From positions 1,979,453-2,043,452 of the forward strand of contig VXAZ01000953.1 of assembly GCA_013399875.1 (NCBI GenBank): a DNA stretch of 64,000 nt. Direction: 5' to 3'. The notes below the pieces were generated by a model that was not told the origin of the DNA, made no database searches, and saw only the letters and a program-made list of their open reading frames with translations. The translations under genes and the position numbers were made by a program. This stretch comes from Gymnorhina tibicen (Eukaryota > Chordata > Aves > Passeriformes > Artamidae). This document shows, piece by piece, positions 49,902 through 63,556 of the stretch (positions are counted from its first letter, which is position 1; each line of letters starts with the position of its first letter).

Positions 49902-51872
49902 TTTCACATGCGAGTGTCTGTTACTTGAGCTCATACAGATGGTTTCTCTTTAGCTGTGGTTTTGAAAAACCCCCTGCCTACTCTGCTGGAGGCCCTTTCC
50001 TGCCAGAGCCAAACCTGGAGCTCCCAGACATAGGAGGAGAGCTCAAAGGTCTCTGAAAACAGAGAGTGCATTATGCTGGGGAGCTGGGAACTGGAACTCT
50101 ACACAGGTAGTCTTGCGTGCTTTGTCTGCTTGTTCTGACAGGGCAAAGCCCAGGAGCAGCACTGCTCTGACCTGGTCCTCCTGCCTAGCANCCATCTGCC
50201 AGCAGCCCCCCTTCCTCCCACCCTGTCCTGCACAGCAGTCTGCTGACTGTAATTCCTCTGGCTTGAAGAGGGGCCCTGCCTGTTTCCCCCCCATTCCTGC
50301 TGCTCACACAGAAGTCTCCTCTCCCTTACTTTCCTCTCTGATACATCCAGATTCCCTGCAAGGAAAAACCCCCATGCTGCAAGGCCTTTCTGGGGCATGG
50401 GTCTCCTGTTCCTCTCCCCTACGCCAGCAGCAGCACACACATTTATTTCCTTGCTCCATTAAGCCAGTAAATGAGGCTGGCTTAGCTCAGCACCGTGAGC
50501 TGGTGCTCTGAGCCCGGGATGTGTCTCAGCACAAGAAGAAACATTGATGAGCACACAGGAGCGAAGGAGGGATTTGTGAGTTTGGCACCACGCTGTTCTA
50601 CCCCCTGACACTGAGGAGAACAGCTTCTGGAGACCAAATCACGCAAGCTAATGTAGCCTGCAAATGTTTTGGGGGTTGGCCAGGTGACCATGCTGCCTTC
50701 TTTGAGGCCATCCACCCTGCTCCAGGAGATGATAAATCAATGCAAGGCAACATCTGCCAAGATATTGACTTTGGCTCTGCTCACGGACTGCCTACACTTC
50801 AGAGATGGGTAATATTCAGCTTGATTATCTCTCACCGCCAAGAGGAAGTTTCTCTCTATGCTTAAAATCACTAGGATGAGCCAAGGAGGAATCGATCTGT
50901 GGGAGAGAAATGCTGACAAGAAAACACGAGTCAGAGACAGGATGAGAGTGGACGATGGGTGAGCAATGGAGACAGCCTCTGGCAGCTTGCCTGGCCAGGT
51001 TAGCAACAGCCTGGGTCACTACAGCCAGAGAAAGATTAACACCAAGCACATTACTCCAAACTTTACAGCAGGCCTCTTTATGCTCTTCCCCTCCTTCCCT
51101 GAACAGCTTTTCTGCTCTTAAATTGCTCCTCAACCTCTTAAAACATCCTTTCTCTGCTCACCCCTACATCCTCACCGCACGGGAGTTTTCTCATTGCTTC
51201 ACGTGCACCCAGTTCACTGCCGAAGGCATGACACTCAGTAGTTGCAAGGCTTGCCACCTGCTCCACTTTGGGCCTTATGTCACATGCCACCTCCCCAGTG
51301 GTGAAAAGCCCCAGGAGCACTCATTAATTGCATCACATCTACCCCTCAGGAAGACCCTAATCCTCGTGGGCTCATATACAAATGCACGAAGTGATTTCAC
51401 ACCGATAAAAGGTGACATTTCATTAACAGAACATGCTGACAAAGCCTCATGAGGTGAGCATTCAGCAACATCATCAAACTTTCCCAGGATAAAACACTGA
51501 GGCTTCAACTTGTTTTTCCCTACCACACTTAGGGTAAAACATCCTGTAGGTCCTGTGGCCCTCCAAGGGCAACAGATGAGAAAAAAAAAAAATCTGAGTC
51601 CCTGCAAAAGAAAATCAGTTTTAGGGATAGTCTTGACACTGATTCCTACTTCTGTTTGCCAGGTAGGTTAAGTGTCACATGCTTGGACTGGAGTGGCACT
51701 GATTACAGTCTCCTTGGAGCACATCACGCTCCTGAGATGGAAGGGAGAAGGCAGCCACAGCAAAAGAAACAGGTAAGGACCTCCCAGCCAGGCTCACTCG
51801 GTGTCTCACTGAGGCCCTTCCCTGAACCTTTCTTTCTGCCTATGCTGCTGCTGTTCTCTGAGCCTGAAGGCA

Positions 51873-52350
51873 GCACAGAATCAAGCAGCAGAGGTAGAAG
51901 AGACCCAAAGGAACCATCTAGTCTGTTCTGCTCTGTGAAAGATGGATCAGTTCTACTTCGTCATTTGTGGCATCTGTCACTCCTCGTACATGTCTAGTCT
52001 GTCCTTAAAGCCCTCCAGTGATGGAGTTACACAGCCTCCCAAGGCAATTTGATTCAATGTTTTGCTATCTTTACTGTAGCAGAGCTTACTGACATTAAAC
52101 CTCTCTCTCTTGCTACAGTCTTACACTCCTCCTCCCCATATTCTGCAGAAGACATAATTCCTTTCTTTTGTATCCTATGTACCTGCACGCTGTTATGCAT
52201 ATCTCTTGGCCAGTCCTCTCTTCTTTAGTCCTAACAGCCACATTTCCATCCACCTCTCCTCATGAGTATGCTGTCTAGACTTCTGATCATTCCCACTTCC
52301 CTCTTCTGGAGTACATCCAACTGGACCACATCTCCTTAGAAACATAAAGC
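51873..52350 (-). repeat. CR1 LINE fragment, reverse orientation
   Basis: It starts 'cacagaatcaagcagcagaggtagaagagacccaaaggaaccatctagtctg', the reverse-complemented CR1 3' end (ATCATAGAATCATAGAATGG...AGAGACCTCAGGAGATCATCTAGTC). It runs through 'ccttaaagccctccagtgatggag', 'acagcctcccaaggcaatttgattcaatg', 'cttactgacattaaacctctctc' and 'gccagtcctctcttctttag' in the expected order. Old and decayed; same strand as LSAMP. Confidence 0.8.
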
Positions 52351-52359
52351 ACTCCAAAG

Positions 52360-55300
52360 AGACACAGGACCCTCCTGCAGAAGATACAGTGATCAGCAAG
52401 CAGCCAGCACTACCACTGAGGCAAGGACACAGCTACAGCAGAACACAAGGATGCTGTAAAATCTAATGCATGCCCTCCCTTCTCTCTTCTCTGGGAGCTG
52501 GATTCTGCTCCTACTCTGAACTTCCTGTGGGGAAAAAAAAGGACATTTAAATGGCTAACTGATCTGACCATGTCCCAAGCCCTTGACCCACCTGGCCTGC
52601 ATTTAAGCACTACTTCCCAAGTCAGGTAAGAACAAAGCTGCACGTGTTCCTCCACCTTGGCACACACTTCTCAAATTGATAGACCTGCATGCCTCTGACT
52701 CATTGCCAGTACTGGAGACCAGCCAGGAGAATAGGGAGGAAAGAAATGCCACTCTAAAGGCCAATGAATACGCATGAAGCATGTTACGCAAGAACCCCCC
52801 GTGGACCCCCTTACCCAGGTAAAAGTCCTACAGATGGCCCATCCCTAACCACAGTTGATGCAGTGGGGAGGATGTGTGGGTGGACAGATAATTTGATATT
52901 TAACTGAAAAAACTAAAATGGGTTTAATGCAGTGCTAGGAAGACAGATTGCCTGCAGCACCTTCTGCTCCTGATTAGGGATGCCAATCTCAGGTTTCCCT
53001 AAAGTGTAAAAGCAGCCAGGATGTGTGGGTTTTCACCAAAGCTTCAGAGACCCAGTCCTACAAAAAGGAAGTGCCACAGGAGGTTAATAAAGGGTGACCA
53101 GCACCGAGGAACATCCCTGTTACAGCACCAGCAGCTGGCTTTAGTTTTCTGTAGCATCTTATGGTTTCATGCCAGACATGGAGGGGGGGCTGGGGGGGGC
53201 AAACGTGAGGCTGTCTCTGAAGTTTCTACAGCTTCTCCTGCAATCGACAAATCTGGCTGAAATAATCATAACTTACCAGCTGAAGTCCTGATGCTTCAAG
53301 GTCAGAGAGGTCTGGCAATTTGGACACTGAGAACTTTCCCTAACATTGCACCACCATTGTCTTTTAAATGCATCTGCCTTCTTTGCCACTTGCACAAGAA
53401 AATCTCAGGTTTGCATCCCAGCACTGATGTGTCACCCCATGTGAGTGTCACGCAAGAGTGTCAAGATTCCCACCCAAGAAAGAGCTACAAAAGAGGGAGA
53501 AAAAGCCCCCAGCTGCCTCTTTCCAAGTTCCAGCAGTAGAATCACAGCACACCAAGAACGCACTGCAGTGTGTTCCTCTGCGGACAGCAGCAAGGTGGCT
53601 TTCACACCAGCCTGCAGCCTCAGCTCTTGCCTGTCAATCACCTCATAAATGAATGAGATCTCCTACCACTCTATTTCCAACTTGGACCACAACTGAAAGC
53701 AGGAGAAGCAGATCACTGGGATGCAAACGGCATCCTACTACATTCCTGCTAGGAAGAGGAAGAGGTTTACTGGTGACACAGCCCCACTTCTTACTAGCCC
53801 TCCTACACACCCCCTTTCTATGAGCTCACAGAACATATACGCACCAGGCATTCTGTGTGGGAAGAGAAGATAAATACACTGTGGGGCCAGTCTGAAGAGA
53901 TCAAGACAGGGGACAGAGCCTGCCTGAGAAATGTCAGGGGGTTGTGGAAGGACCACCCCTATTTAACCAGTATGCCAAAGGCTAAGGGGGCAGCAGATGT
54001 GAAAAGGGGGGAGGGCAGGCTGCAGCAGCCCCTCTCCATCTTCTTCCACCAGCTTAAAACCTCCCCTGTCCTTTGACTCGAGGGGACTGCTAATAAACCT
54101 GCCTGCACTGAAGGGACAAACATGGCCCACTAAATCACAGCCCACACATGTCTCTGCTCATATGAGGAGCAGGGCTCCAATGCCCCTTCCCCTGTGAAGC
54201 CTCAGCTGGTGCAGGCTCCCTGCTCTATTGCTGCAGGGATGGAGAGTACGGATCACGTTACATCATATTTGGCAGAGAGGGGACAATCATTTTTCAGGGA
54301 GTAATCACTCCTGGAATCTCACTTTTCTCCAAGCTCAGAGGACACCCCGGAACAGATGGGGGCTTCCTAGCATCCTTGTGCTACCTGCAGCACTCAATAG
54401 TTGCTACCTTGCAGTGGTAATGTTTTCCTCCCCTCTCGAGCATTTTCCAATTCCAACATGCCTATTTGTGCCTGGTCCTCTCTGTCACATGCTTTCCTTT
54501 CTATTCTCTGACAAGATGAGCATTGGGCCTGACCATGGACAAATTCCTGCTGACTCCAGTTGGGAATCTGGGCTGGGGGTGGGAATGAAACTCACTACAA
54601 AGGAGCTGGTGTGAAGGAGTCAGCTAGGCTTTGTCACTGTGGTTCCTCTTCTCCAAAGGAAAAGGAAGAGATAATGATGTTGGAACATTTTAACCTTTCT
54701 TTTTCTGAGCTTGATAGGCTTGGCCCGAGGCACCTTTCTGAGCAAAAACAGGCTGCTGCAAGATTGATTGGTTGGGTGCAGAGTTTAAAGGTAATTTTCT
54801 CTTGTCACATGCACATAAATTATTGTGGCTCAAGCTGTGATCAGCTCTACATCTCACTTGTTCTACTGCTTTTATGCCTGGGCTCCTATGAGGAGTTGCA
54901 AGAACCATGTCCAGTGCTGCCTAAGCAGCATCCAGCATAAATATATATCAAGAGCACCACAGGCACACACACAAAGTTAGTGTCTTGGTTTAAGGTGAGG
55001 AAAGGGCACATGCCTGCAAATCTGTACAGACAGGGCTTCCAGCTGCAGAAGTTGCAGCTAGAGCCTTGTTTTGCTCATCTACAGACCTCTTTAAAATGTT
55101 CTGTCCATGAACGCCAGGGCAAGGAAAACTCATCCACTCAGATTATTCACAAGGGGGAGAGAAAAGAAGACGCACATGCACACACACAAAGGAAGCACAG
55201 CTGCAGCCAAAGTGAATTCATTTTTAACATTCATGAAAATATTCACAGAACACTTCAGTGCTATTTGCCTAAATTTTGCTGTTTGGAGTAAACACTTGAG

Positions 55301-58300
55301 CCAGCGCAGGCTGTATGTTCTAGGCACAGTACCGCATCAGGGATGAGGTGTGGCTCCTGGATCCAAGTCACAGATTCACACCACGTCCCCAAGTACGTGT
55401 GACTCCCTCACTTTAAGGCACAGACTCACAATCTGCCACCACGTAGCTCCTGACTGTTGATCCTTGTGAAAGGACTTTGCAAGTACCCACAGCCACCACA
55501 TTCCCCATCCATCGCAACCTTATGCAACAAAGGCACGTGCGCTCTGGCAAACTGAAACACAAAAGCAGTGCCAAACAATGACAGCTCTGGCATGCCCCTG
55601 GTCTGAGGGAGCAGAGCCCTTTCCCCACCTCTACTCCCCCATCACTCTTCTCAACTAAACCCCTTCACCGGTTTCTTTCCCTGTGCATTCTAAGCAGCTC
55701 ACACAAGGGAAAATGCTACGGCACACAAGGGAGACTCAGCTGAAGCCCTGAAGACAAGAGCTGTGTGCGTTGTCTCTTCCTCCTTCATAAATACAGCTGA
55801 GACGACTGGATAATTGGCTAAGTGCCTGTCAGCTTAATAACAGAGAGAGAGAGAGAGACAGAGAGGGAAAAGAAGAGATTTGTATTTACTATTCAAAGTC
55901 ATGGATGCTGCCTGCCAGTGAATTTCAGCATGGGTTTTGTTCGCAGAGTAAGGCATGAAAGATGACTGGATGTGCAGCTCCAAGTCATGGTCTCGTGTGA
56001 GGGTGGACAACCAGCTTGGAATAGAGGGAGCGAGGAAGCAGAGCACTGAGGTAGCTGCCATACAGGCACTACTGTGTTCCTGGTTAAAGTATCTGTAGTT
56101 TCTTACACTGGAAAAGCATCACTAACACCACCCCTGGTAGGGCACTGTTCTCACTGATACGCTGTCATACCACGTTAGGGACAGTGACAGTGGTGCATCG
56201 CCAACATGGTCACACTGCTGACCCTGAGAGGAGAGGATGCAGTGGCACCATGAGTGGTAGTTGCATAGTGGTGTGACCATTCCCATTTTGTTTTGCAAAC
56301 ACACAGCACAGAGGTTGGTGCTTGGGGAGCTGGAGCCCTCTTGGCCTTTCCTTTTCCCTCATAAATCTGGTGCACTTCTAGGAACCCATCTAAAGAGAGC
56401 ACTTGTGATGAGAAACCAGTCAGACATGTCTGGGTTCTTACAGGAGAGTGGGAGGGTGTGTGCAGGAGAGAAGTCTCCCTGCTCTTTGGAAGTTTTCACT
56501 ACTTCCCTCTGCCACTGAAATGCAAATTTCAGTGGTGACAGTGGTTCAGGTTGCTACTAGAAAGGGACAGTATTGACCAGATCTACCATGGTGTTAATCA
56601 CTGAGCCTCACAAGAGGAAGATGCTATATTCTGTTCACTTGCTGCTTTTTTTCCTTAACAGCTGTAGCAACTGAAACACACTGAAACAAAAGGACTCTTC
56701 CAGCATTAGTGAGGATTACTGAGCTCCAGGAGTTGGAAAAAGCCAGAGACCTCCAAGTAAGCAGACTCTTAACCTGTCCATCTGGCAGTGCTGCCTCTCA
56801 GTTGCAAGTGTGGCAACTTTACACAGTATCTGAACATTTGTCCAACTACACACAAGAAAACACTTGCCCCTTTTAAGTGGGAGCAAGTTTAGGGAAACAC
56901 ACTGTTGCACACAGGCACACACAAGCACGCACCTCCCAAATCTCGTACAGATGTGCTATTGCAAAGTATCTGCTAAATGCCAGCCCAGTGTGAGTGCGCT
57001 CATTTCCATCAAGTTAGCTGGGATGGAGGAAGCCCAACCCCAGTGAAATCAATAGAGCTGCGGCAGTGCTATTTCTCCTCTCTTTGCACGGGGCCGAGCA
57101 CAGTGGGGGAACTCCGGGATCACAGCCGGCCTCTCCCACACGACCAAGTTGCTCCTAATAAAAATCTGCAGAAATATATCAGCACAGAGGAGACTGGTGG
57201 TTCAGATTATTTTGAAATAGCTGTTTTCTAGGCAGAGGTGAAACTCATCATTATTAGCTCCCATTACTTACCATAAAACCAGGCACGTTAGATGTGCTCG
57301 AAGCCTGAAGCAAATGCTTTGGTGTCAGATTCAGCTGAAAATCACATTCGTTTTTTCTTCAGCAAGAGAACAGTAAAAGAAAACTCAGTAAATTCCTGAC
57401 TTCACCTTTGTGCCCTCCATTGCGCTTACTCCAGCAGAGCACGAGTTCACACAAACCAGAGTGAATTTTGATGGACAACAAAACTAGGTAACTTCAATGA
57501 AAACGGCTATATTCAGCCTCACAGTGAGCCTGTTGAAGCCCTGCCGCTGCATCAGCAGCAAGCTGTGGCCCCGCAGATCTGTCAGAATCAGATGCCTGTG
57601 GGTCTGGATATAAAGGGCAGGTATGTGTAACATATATTTTGAAAACTTATAGTTATGAGATGGCAAATTCCGGTAACTATGAGCTATTTTAAGAATAGGT
57701 CTTTCCTCATGACCTGCTGGGGAGGGGAGTGGAAGAGGTTCTGACTCTGAGCCACTCAGGTAACACGTAGTACTATATAAATTTTAATGCCAACTAAGTA
57801 GGAAAACATATGGTACTTAGTCGCAAACTGAAGTGTGTGTGCAGACTCAGGGGAGGAGGTTAAAGCCATACAGTTCGATACTGCCTCTCCATCTTTCTGA
57901 ATGCAAAATATACGTACAGTGTTATTAAATATACATAATTTCACCAAAGAAAGCCTTTCCTTTCCTAATTTCCATTCCACTTTTCCTTGTGATGAGTTAG
58001 TCCCACCTTCTCACATAGGGCCCCTTACCACTGGGCACACCTTACAAAAATAATGTGCGTGCATAAGGTGATGATTGCCAGCCTTTGACCCTTATCATAT
58101 GTATGCACACACGCTCACATATCTATGGATGCATGTGTGCCTTCATATAATGGCACCATCTGCTGCCAGAGCTGGAAGTTTTGCAACATCGTCTGTTACT
58201 ACATTTATACATTTTCATTTTTCATTTGAAGGAAAGACTCAGCAGAGTTTGCACAGATCCCAATTTACCCCATCTCGACACACGGACGTTAGAATTGGTA

Positions 58301-58440
58301 ATGAAGGCTTTGTACAGACTGGAGAGAGAGAAAAACACTTGGGACTTGTAGTCAACACCAGGGTGGATAAGGATGTACTAGAGAATCCTCACTTGTCACA
58401 TTTGCTGGGTTGCTGTGTGGCTGAGCCAAAAGGCAACCCA
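52360..58440. other. Unique intronic sequence, no gene seen
   Basis: Contains two adjacent G runs of 7 and 8 (53183-53199) and a GA tract (55842-55866). A block at about 57040-57310 has several CpGs and A/T cores and could be regulatory. No exon or repeat family is recognised. Confidence 0.6.
55842..55866 (+). repeat. (GA)n microsatellite
   Basis: About 25 bases of alternating A and G with a single interruption. Confidence 0.9.
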
Positions 58441-58444
58441 AGCT

Positions 58445-58665
58445 AATGGATAGGTCACTAGGCTGGGTGTGCCTGAGACCTGCATGCAACCCTGGGTGAG
58501 TCCCCTCACCTCCTGCCCACCCCCAGCCTGGGTCCATCCCAGCTAATAGCCTGCCCGCCCCGCAGAGGAGGGGATCTCTCACTCTGCTCACATGGCACTT
58601 AATACAAAGGGAGCCTCAACTTAGTGGTGGCCTCTAAGTGCCACAACAATACCACTAATAATCAA
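58445..58665 (+). repeat. MIR-like (CORE-SINE) relic
   Basis: 'atggataggtcactaggctgggtgtgcctgagacctgcatgcaaccctgggtgagtcccctcacctcc' (58446-58513) resembles the tRNA-derived head and early core (TGGATAGAGCACTGGACTGGGAGTCAGGAGACCTGGGTTC...GTCACTTCACCTC). The end 'cctctaagtgccacaacaataccactaataat' resembles the terminal part. The middle is diverged or replaced by C-rich sequence. Confidence 0.5.
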
Positions 58666-58669
58666 GGTT

Positions 58670-59170
58670 ACAATTTTACTGCCAAGGCTGTATTATTATG
58701 TAGCATTATACGTTTGAACATGCCTATTCTCATTTCTAGCAAAGGGCTCAGCTCAGTGCTCCCTGTTGTAAATCATATGCTAATTATAAGTGTAATCTGA
58801 ACAGCTTTTACTTTTCTTTTAAAATGACGGTATAGGGCATAAACTGTGTTGTGATGTTGTGTTGCTATTTTGCCTGAGGTGCCTTTGTCCTCTAGCACAG
58901 CTCCACGTGTAACATATCAGCAGAATACTGGGAGGCCAAGAACAGAGTTTGCATAAATTGCTTATATTGCAGGATTAAGCCAACAGCACTGTCATTACTG
59001 CTGGTAATTTGATTCTAGCCCATCCTTTGACACATGCAACTTGAAGAAACTAAGTACCCATTAGGATGAATGTTCCTAAATGTGCTATCAGCCTGAAACT
59101 TCACATTATTTAAAAATACCTGGTAAAAATGAAAAACGCACACTCAGTCAAATGTTGGTTTTCATCTGTA
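58670..59170. promoter_or_regulatory. Candidate intronic enhancer with POU/octamer and homeodomain motifs
   Basis: A/T-rich, non-repetitive sequence. ATGCTAAT (58777-58784) is a POU-type octamer variant and is followed directly by a TAATTA core. TTTGCATA (58948-58955) is a second octamer-like site. Other cores are GTAATCTG, GGTAATTTG, GATTAAGCC and CATTATTTAAAAATA. There are few simple repeats and no transposon similarity. Texture matches conserved noncoding elements, but this is inference. Confidence 0.35.
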
Positions 59171-62100
59171 CATCAGCATCAGATTGATTTAGTTCTTTAT
59201 GAAAAGTTGATGCTTGGAAAAATTCAGGAGCAATGAGCCAAATTCTGGCCTTGGCGAGATCCCAGTTCTCCAACAGGCTGAACATCATCTGAGCAGCGCT
59301 CAGAAGCTTACGCCCTGTATGAGTCACTTGTACCTCTTTATTAGCAGTCCCTGGGAATCTGCCCCAAAGACAAATAGAATATTTCTGGCTCTGCCCTTGG
59401 GCTTTAGTGGATTTGTGCTGGTATAACGGAACCAACTGGAATGGGGATGTGACCCATTTTGGTTCCAGCTGGTGATGAGCTCCATTTCAGGAGCTTTTAA
59501 AGGCTAAATCTGTACTTGTGCCAGGACTTCCAAAATCCCTGGGTAACCTGCAAGTCCCGCTGACACCCTCAGATTAGCGCTTTAAAGGCACTTTGATGTG
59601 AGCTGCTGTGGTGGTTCCTGAGGCAGCTGATCTTTCCCCCTGACATGCTGTACCTGATCTCATAGCATGGACTCTCCACTGCCATTTTGCTTTTAACCCA
59701 TCTGAAGGGCCAAACACAACACAGAAACACAGTTCCCTTCCTTCCCAGTTTGCAGCAGCTGCTCTTCATTACTGCACCCAGCTCATGTCCCAGCTCAGCC
59801 AACACATTCGTGTTCCTCATCCCCTCCCTGGGCTGAAAGTGTGTTACAGCGCACAGGGTCCCTGCCTTTGCTCACCCAACATGTGCAGAGCAAATGAGGT
59901 GGAAAGGGATGATGCAGGCAGGTAAACAGCAAGAAGATTTGGGGTTGGGGACTGTTTTCCTGTTTTGATTAGTTTGGGGTGCATTTGTTGTGCATTTCTT
60001 GTTTGGAGATTTTCTTCTTTTCCTAACACCACGCAGGGAAGTTGCATACAAAACCTGACAACCTCATGATGTAACCTTGAAAGCAAGACATCGGCAGGAA
60101 CTGCAGCCAAAGTTCCCTCTAACTATTCAAAATAGGGTTCAGTGTCCTTCTCCACTTGCTGAAGAGAAAGTTAAAACAATGAGACCTTAGTAAGTCTGAC
60201 AGTCTCACCAATACACAGTGTCCTCTTTGAAACATCCTGCTCTCTTTTCTTGGTTGCAACTGGACAAACACCAGCAACTCTGCTCAGCCCTTCTCACCTG
60301 TTGCAGATCTCAGACCCCTCCTCTCTTTTCTGCCTTGCTCTAAGGAGCAGATCATTACCCTTTTCCCTGCGGATAGTCTATCACGAGCTATTTTTATTCT
60401 CTCTGCAATTCCCTAACTTCCCCATGCCAAATACTCGCTAAGAGTCATCAACCTTCAGCAAGGCCAACAAAATGAATCAAATCTGCTGCCAGGTCATTTA
60501 GGAGATGAGCCAGTTTAGAGTTAGGGACATTTTTTAATAGTCCCATACTGAGGGAATATTTTAAATGCTGTGGCTTTGAAAAGTCTTCTCCAAACTTTTC
60601 AGAATAATTCTATTCTGAGTACCAAACTGCAGATGAAGCTTCAGAGGACTGGCTTCCTTTAGGAACATTAGGGCTTATAATAAACTATTTTTCTCCACTT
60701 CATAGATCAGTCCACCCACCCATTCTTCCACCTACAAGTGTAACCCTATATACAAATATATAAGGCCCCAAAGAGGACAACTCATTTAGAATATCCTGTC
60801 CTTAGTGCTTTGCTGAATGATTTACATCACAATTTACAGGAACAAAATGTTTTTAGTTATCTTATCACTATGTATACTGCTTTTATTTCTCTCCAACCGT
60901 GTATCATTTTTTCTCCCTCCTACATTTTCATTTCCCTTCAAGCTACAGGAGCTACTGGGCACTGCTAAACTGATGCTGCACAATCCCTCTGAAGCAGATG
61001 TTTAGCAAAGATAGGTGATATGATCCACATATAGAAAACTCTTACCTATCTCTTTGCGGACATAAAGTTCTGCTTTGAACATGGTTAGTATAGATCATCT
61101 AATGGGGGTTTTTTTCCCCATCTAGCTCTTTCCCTTCTGTTCTCATAGTGAATCTATAGACAGGGAGAGTGAGAAACTGGGAGTTTTTCAACACAAGGCT
61201 GTCTTAAAGTGAGTTATGTTTTGGAGGGTCGAGAAAACAGCAAGGGGGAAGCTAGCAAACAAACCTTTGCTTTAAAACTGAGGACATGAAATGTTACCCT
61301 GCAGGACCTAAAGCCCATGGCACACAGGGAAATCTCACACCTTCCAGCTTCATGTGGCAGTCCTATCTCCCAGTACAGTCTGGTTTCTGCCTCTTGTCTG
61401 AAGGAGGAACTGAAACATCCCAGAAACCTGGGTCTGGTCCTAGGGAAAGGGAGAGGAGACCGCTGCTTTTCCTAGGAAACGTGAAAAGCATATAGCTGGC
61501 CAGATCTGCTTGAAGAGCTTAGGAAGGCAGCTGGAGGAATAAAGGTAAAGCCTGTGCACTGGCCACAGTCACTTCTGAAAGAAATGCAGCCCGCCAGGAA
61601 CACAGTATTGCTTGGGGCAAGCATTTACATGGCCGGGTGGTGTGCTGCTCCTGCAGACTGTGTCACTTGGCACACATCTGGCTGACACAGCTGGATCACT
61701 TCACTCAGGTGTTTTATTTTAGTGCCTGACATAACACTGGCAAGCCACACGCAATCACTGAAACCACTCTCCCATGCAGCCCCGTGGAGCTTGCTGATGA
61801 AGGAACGCTTTACACGCAGCACAGGCAGGCACCATCTCCACCATCCGCTTAGCCCTCTTGGCTGCAAATGCAGCTTTAGCACACAGCATCTAGATAAACT
61901 CAAAAGCTCCAAGGTTAAGTGGGAAATAGAAATCTAGTGACCCCTGTCTGGGCAAGTGAGCTTAATGACTTGTCTGCTGCTGCATGTACCAAACATATGC
62001 TGGCAAACATCTGTCTGAGCAGCCCCTCCAAAATAAATGATTGATGGAAGCGATTTCCCTTTGAAAATGGGATAAGTCAGCTAGGAGTCCTGCTAGAAAA

Positions 62101-63556
62101 GGGTTAATGGGATATATGAATTGGTAGTGAGTGGAAGAGAGAGTAGAGAAGCCGGAGTCAGGGGCAACACCCCTTGTTAGGTGTTTACCATGTCAAATCT
62201 AAATCGCTTCCATTGCATATGCAAGGCAGATGAATTACTCTGTAAATCTTATTACTCTGTGTGGATAAATCTTACATTCAAGTTAACAAGTCTGGAGAGC
62301 TGGGGAATGGAAGCTGCTGAATGGATATTCTAGGATCAAAACAACCGAGGACATGGGAGGCAACCGAAGCGATATGCGTACACACACACACACACACACA
62401 CACATTCCTCTTCCAGCATCCTTCTTCCCTCTATCATTAAATGGGAGGGATGCAGGACACAGGGGATCATGTAGTAGAGCATTTGGTGACATCCAGCAGG
62501 ATTTATTTCACAGAAAGAGAAAGAAAACTTTGCTGCTGCTGTTAGCTTTGCTAGGGGATTGCTCCCTTGATGCTTCAGGGTTTGTGCACTATCAGCTCCT
62601 CACACAGATCACAGACTTATTTTAAATTACACGCAGTAGTTTTATAGCCATAATACACGGTGTTCACGCTCACACACGCAGAATTTTCCTTCAGTAGGGA
62701 AGTTACTGCAGGTAAGTTGAGCAAGGCAGAATTTGAAAAAAGAAACCTACAGGAAAAAGACTACTGCAGTTCAGCTATTTGGGACGCTCCTAACTGAAAG
62801 CCCAAGTAGTGTCAGAAGTACCTTTGGAAAACCTGCACAATGAAACCAGAAATATAACACTCAATACTGCCAGTAAGCAAGGTTTCACGTACAAAGACGT
62901 CCTCATCACAACCAGACACATAGGCACAGCATATACCCATTTATTTAGCCCTGCAAAAAACCCAACACACTAAGATACAATCTTCGTAAATGTCAGAGCT
63001 CCTACACCATTTTTTCACCAGCCTTTGCAACTATTGTATCCATCTTCCCTTCCCACAGGGCAGAAACATAAATAAATAAAATTAAAAGACAAGAGTGTCC
63101 CAAAAGAACTTGCCTGAGAGTTCTGGCAGCACCAGGGATAAAGTTTTTGCATATGTACAAAAAGAAGCATGGGAAGATCAATGGAACATCTGGCAAGCAC
63201 AGCTGGATCCCTTTTCGATTCCTCTATTGATACTGCAGGGCTGGTGGAAAGTGTACGTTCATAAGAGCTGGCTAACACAAGCAGATCTTTCCCCACTGAA
63301 ATTCTTTTGATCCAGAGCACTACACAGAGAATAGTGTGGCAAGAAGTGTTCAAAAGCTTTGCAATTTTTTCATATTAGAGCACAAACACACACGCAGAGC
63401 CTGTTTGTAGCAGCTGCTGCTACTGCAGCTTGAGAGGTAAAATAACACACACTCTCACAAGAGACATATACACACAAATCTGTATCACGTCACACATATA
63501 CGTTGCATACATGGAAATATAGATGCACACACAGAAGAGGAAAAGTTGGCAAAATG
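59170..63556. other. Unique intronic sequence next to the LSAMP exon, no further gene seen
   Basis: Contains a (CA)n microsatellite (62380-62404) and short ACACAC-rich stretches at about 63385-63540. No other exon, RNA gene or transposon is recognised in the 4.4 kb on the intron side of the LSAMP donor. Confidence 0.6.
62380..62404 (+). repeat. (CA)n microsatellite
   Basis: Twelve uninterrupted CA units, long enough to be length-polymorphic. Confidence 0.97.

Larger units (their letters stand above)
48330..51865. other. Unique intronic sequence, no gene seen
   Basis: Holds a CpG-rich patch (48740-48850) and a G-run array (49853-49901), both listed, and one ambiguous base (N at 50191). A 165-codon plus-strand frame (50955-51452) has no recognised domain and is expected by chance in a window this size. 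Confidence 0.6.

Noticed and set aside
50955..51452. 165-codon plus-strand frame
   Set aside because: No recognisable domain, no splice or promoter context, and a frame of this length is expected about once by chance in six frames of a window this size; it is also antisense to LSAMP.
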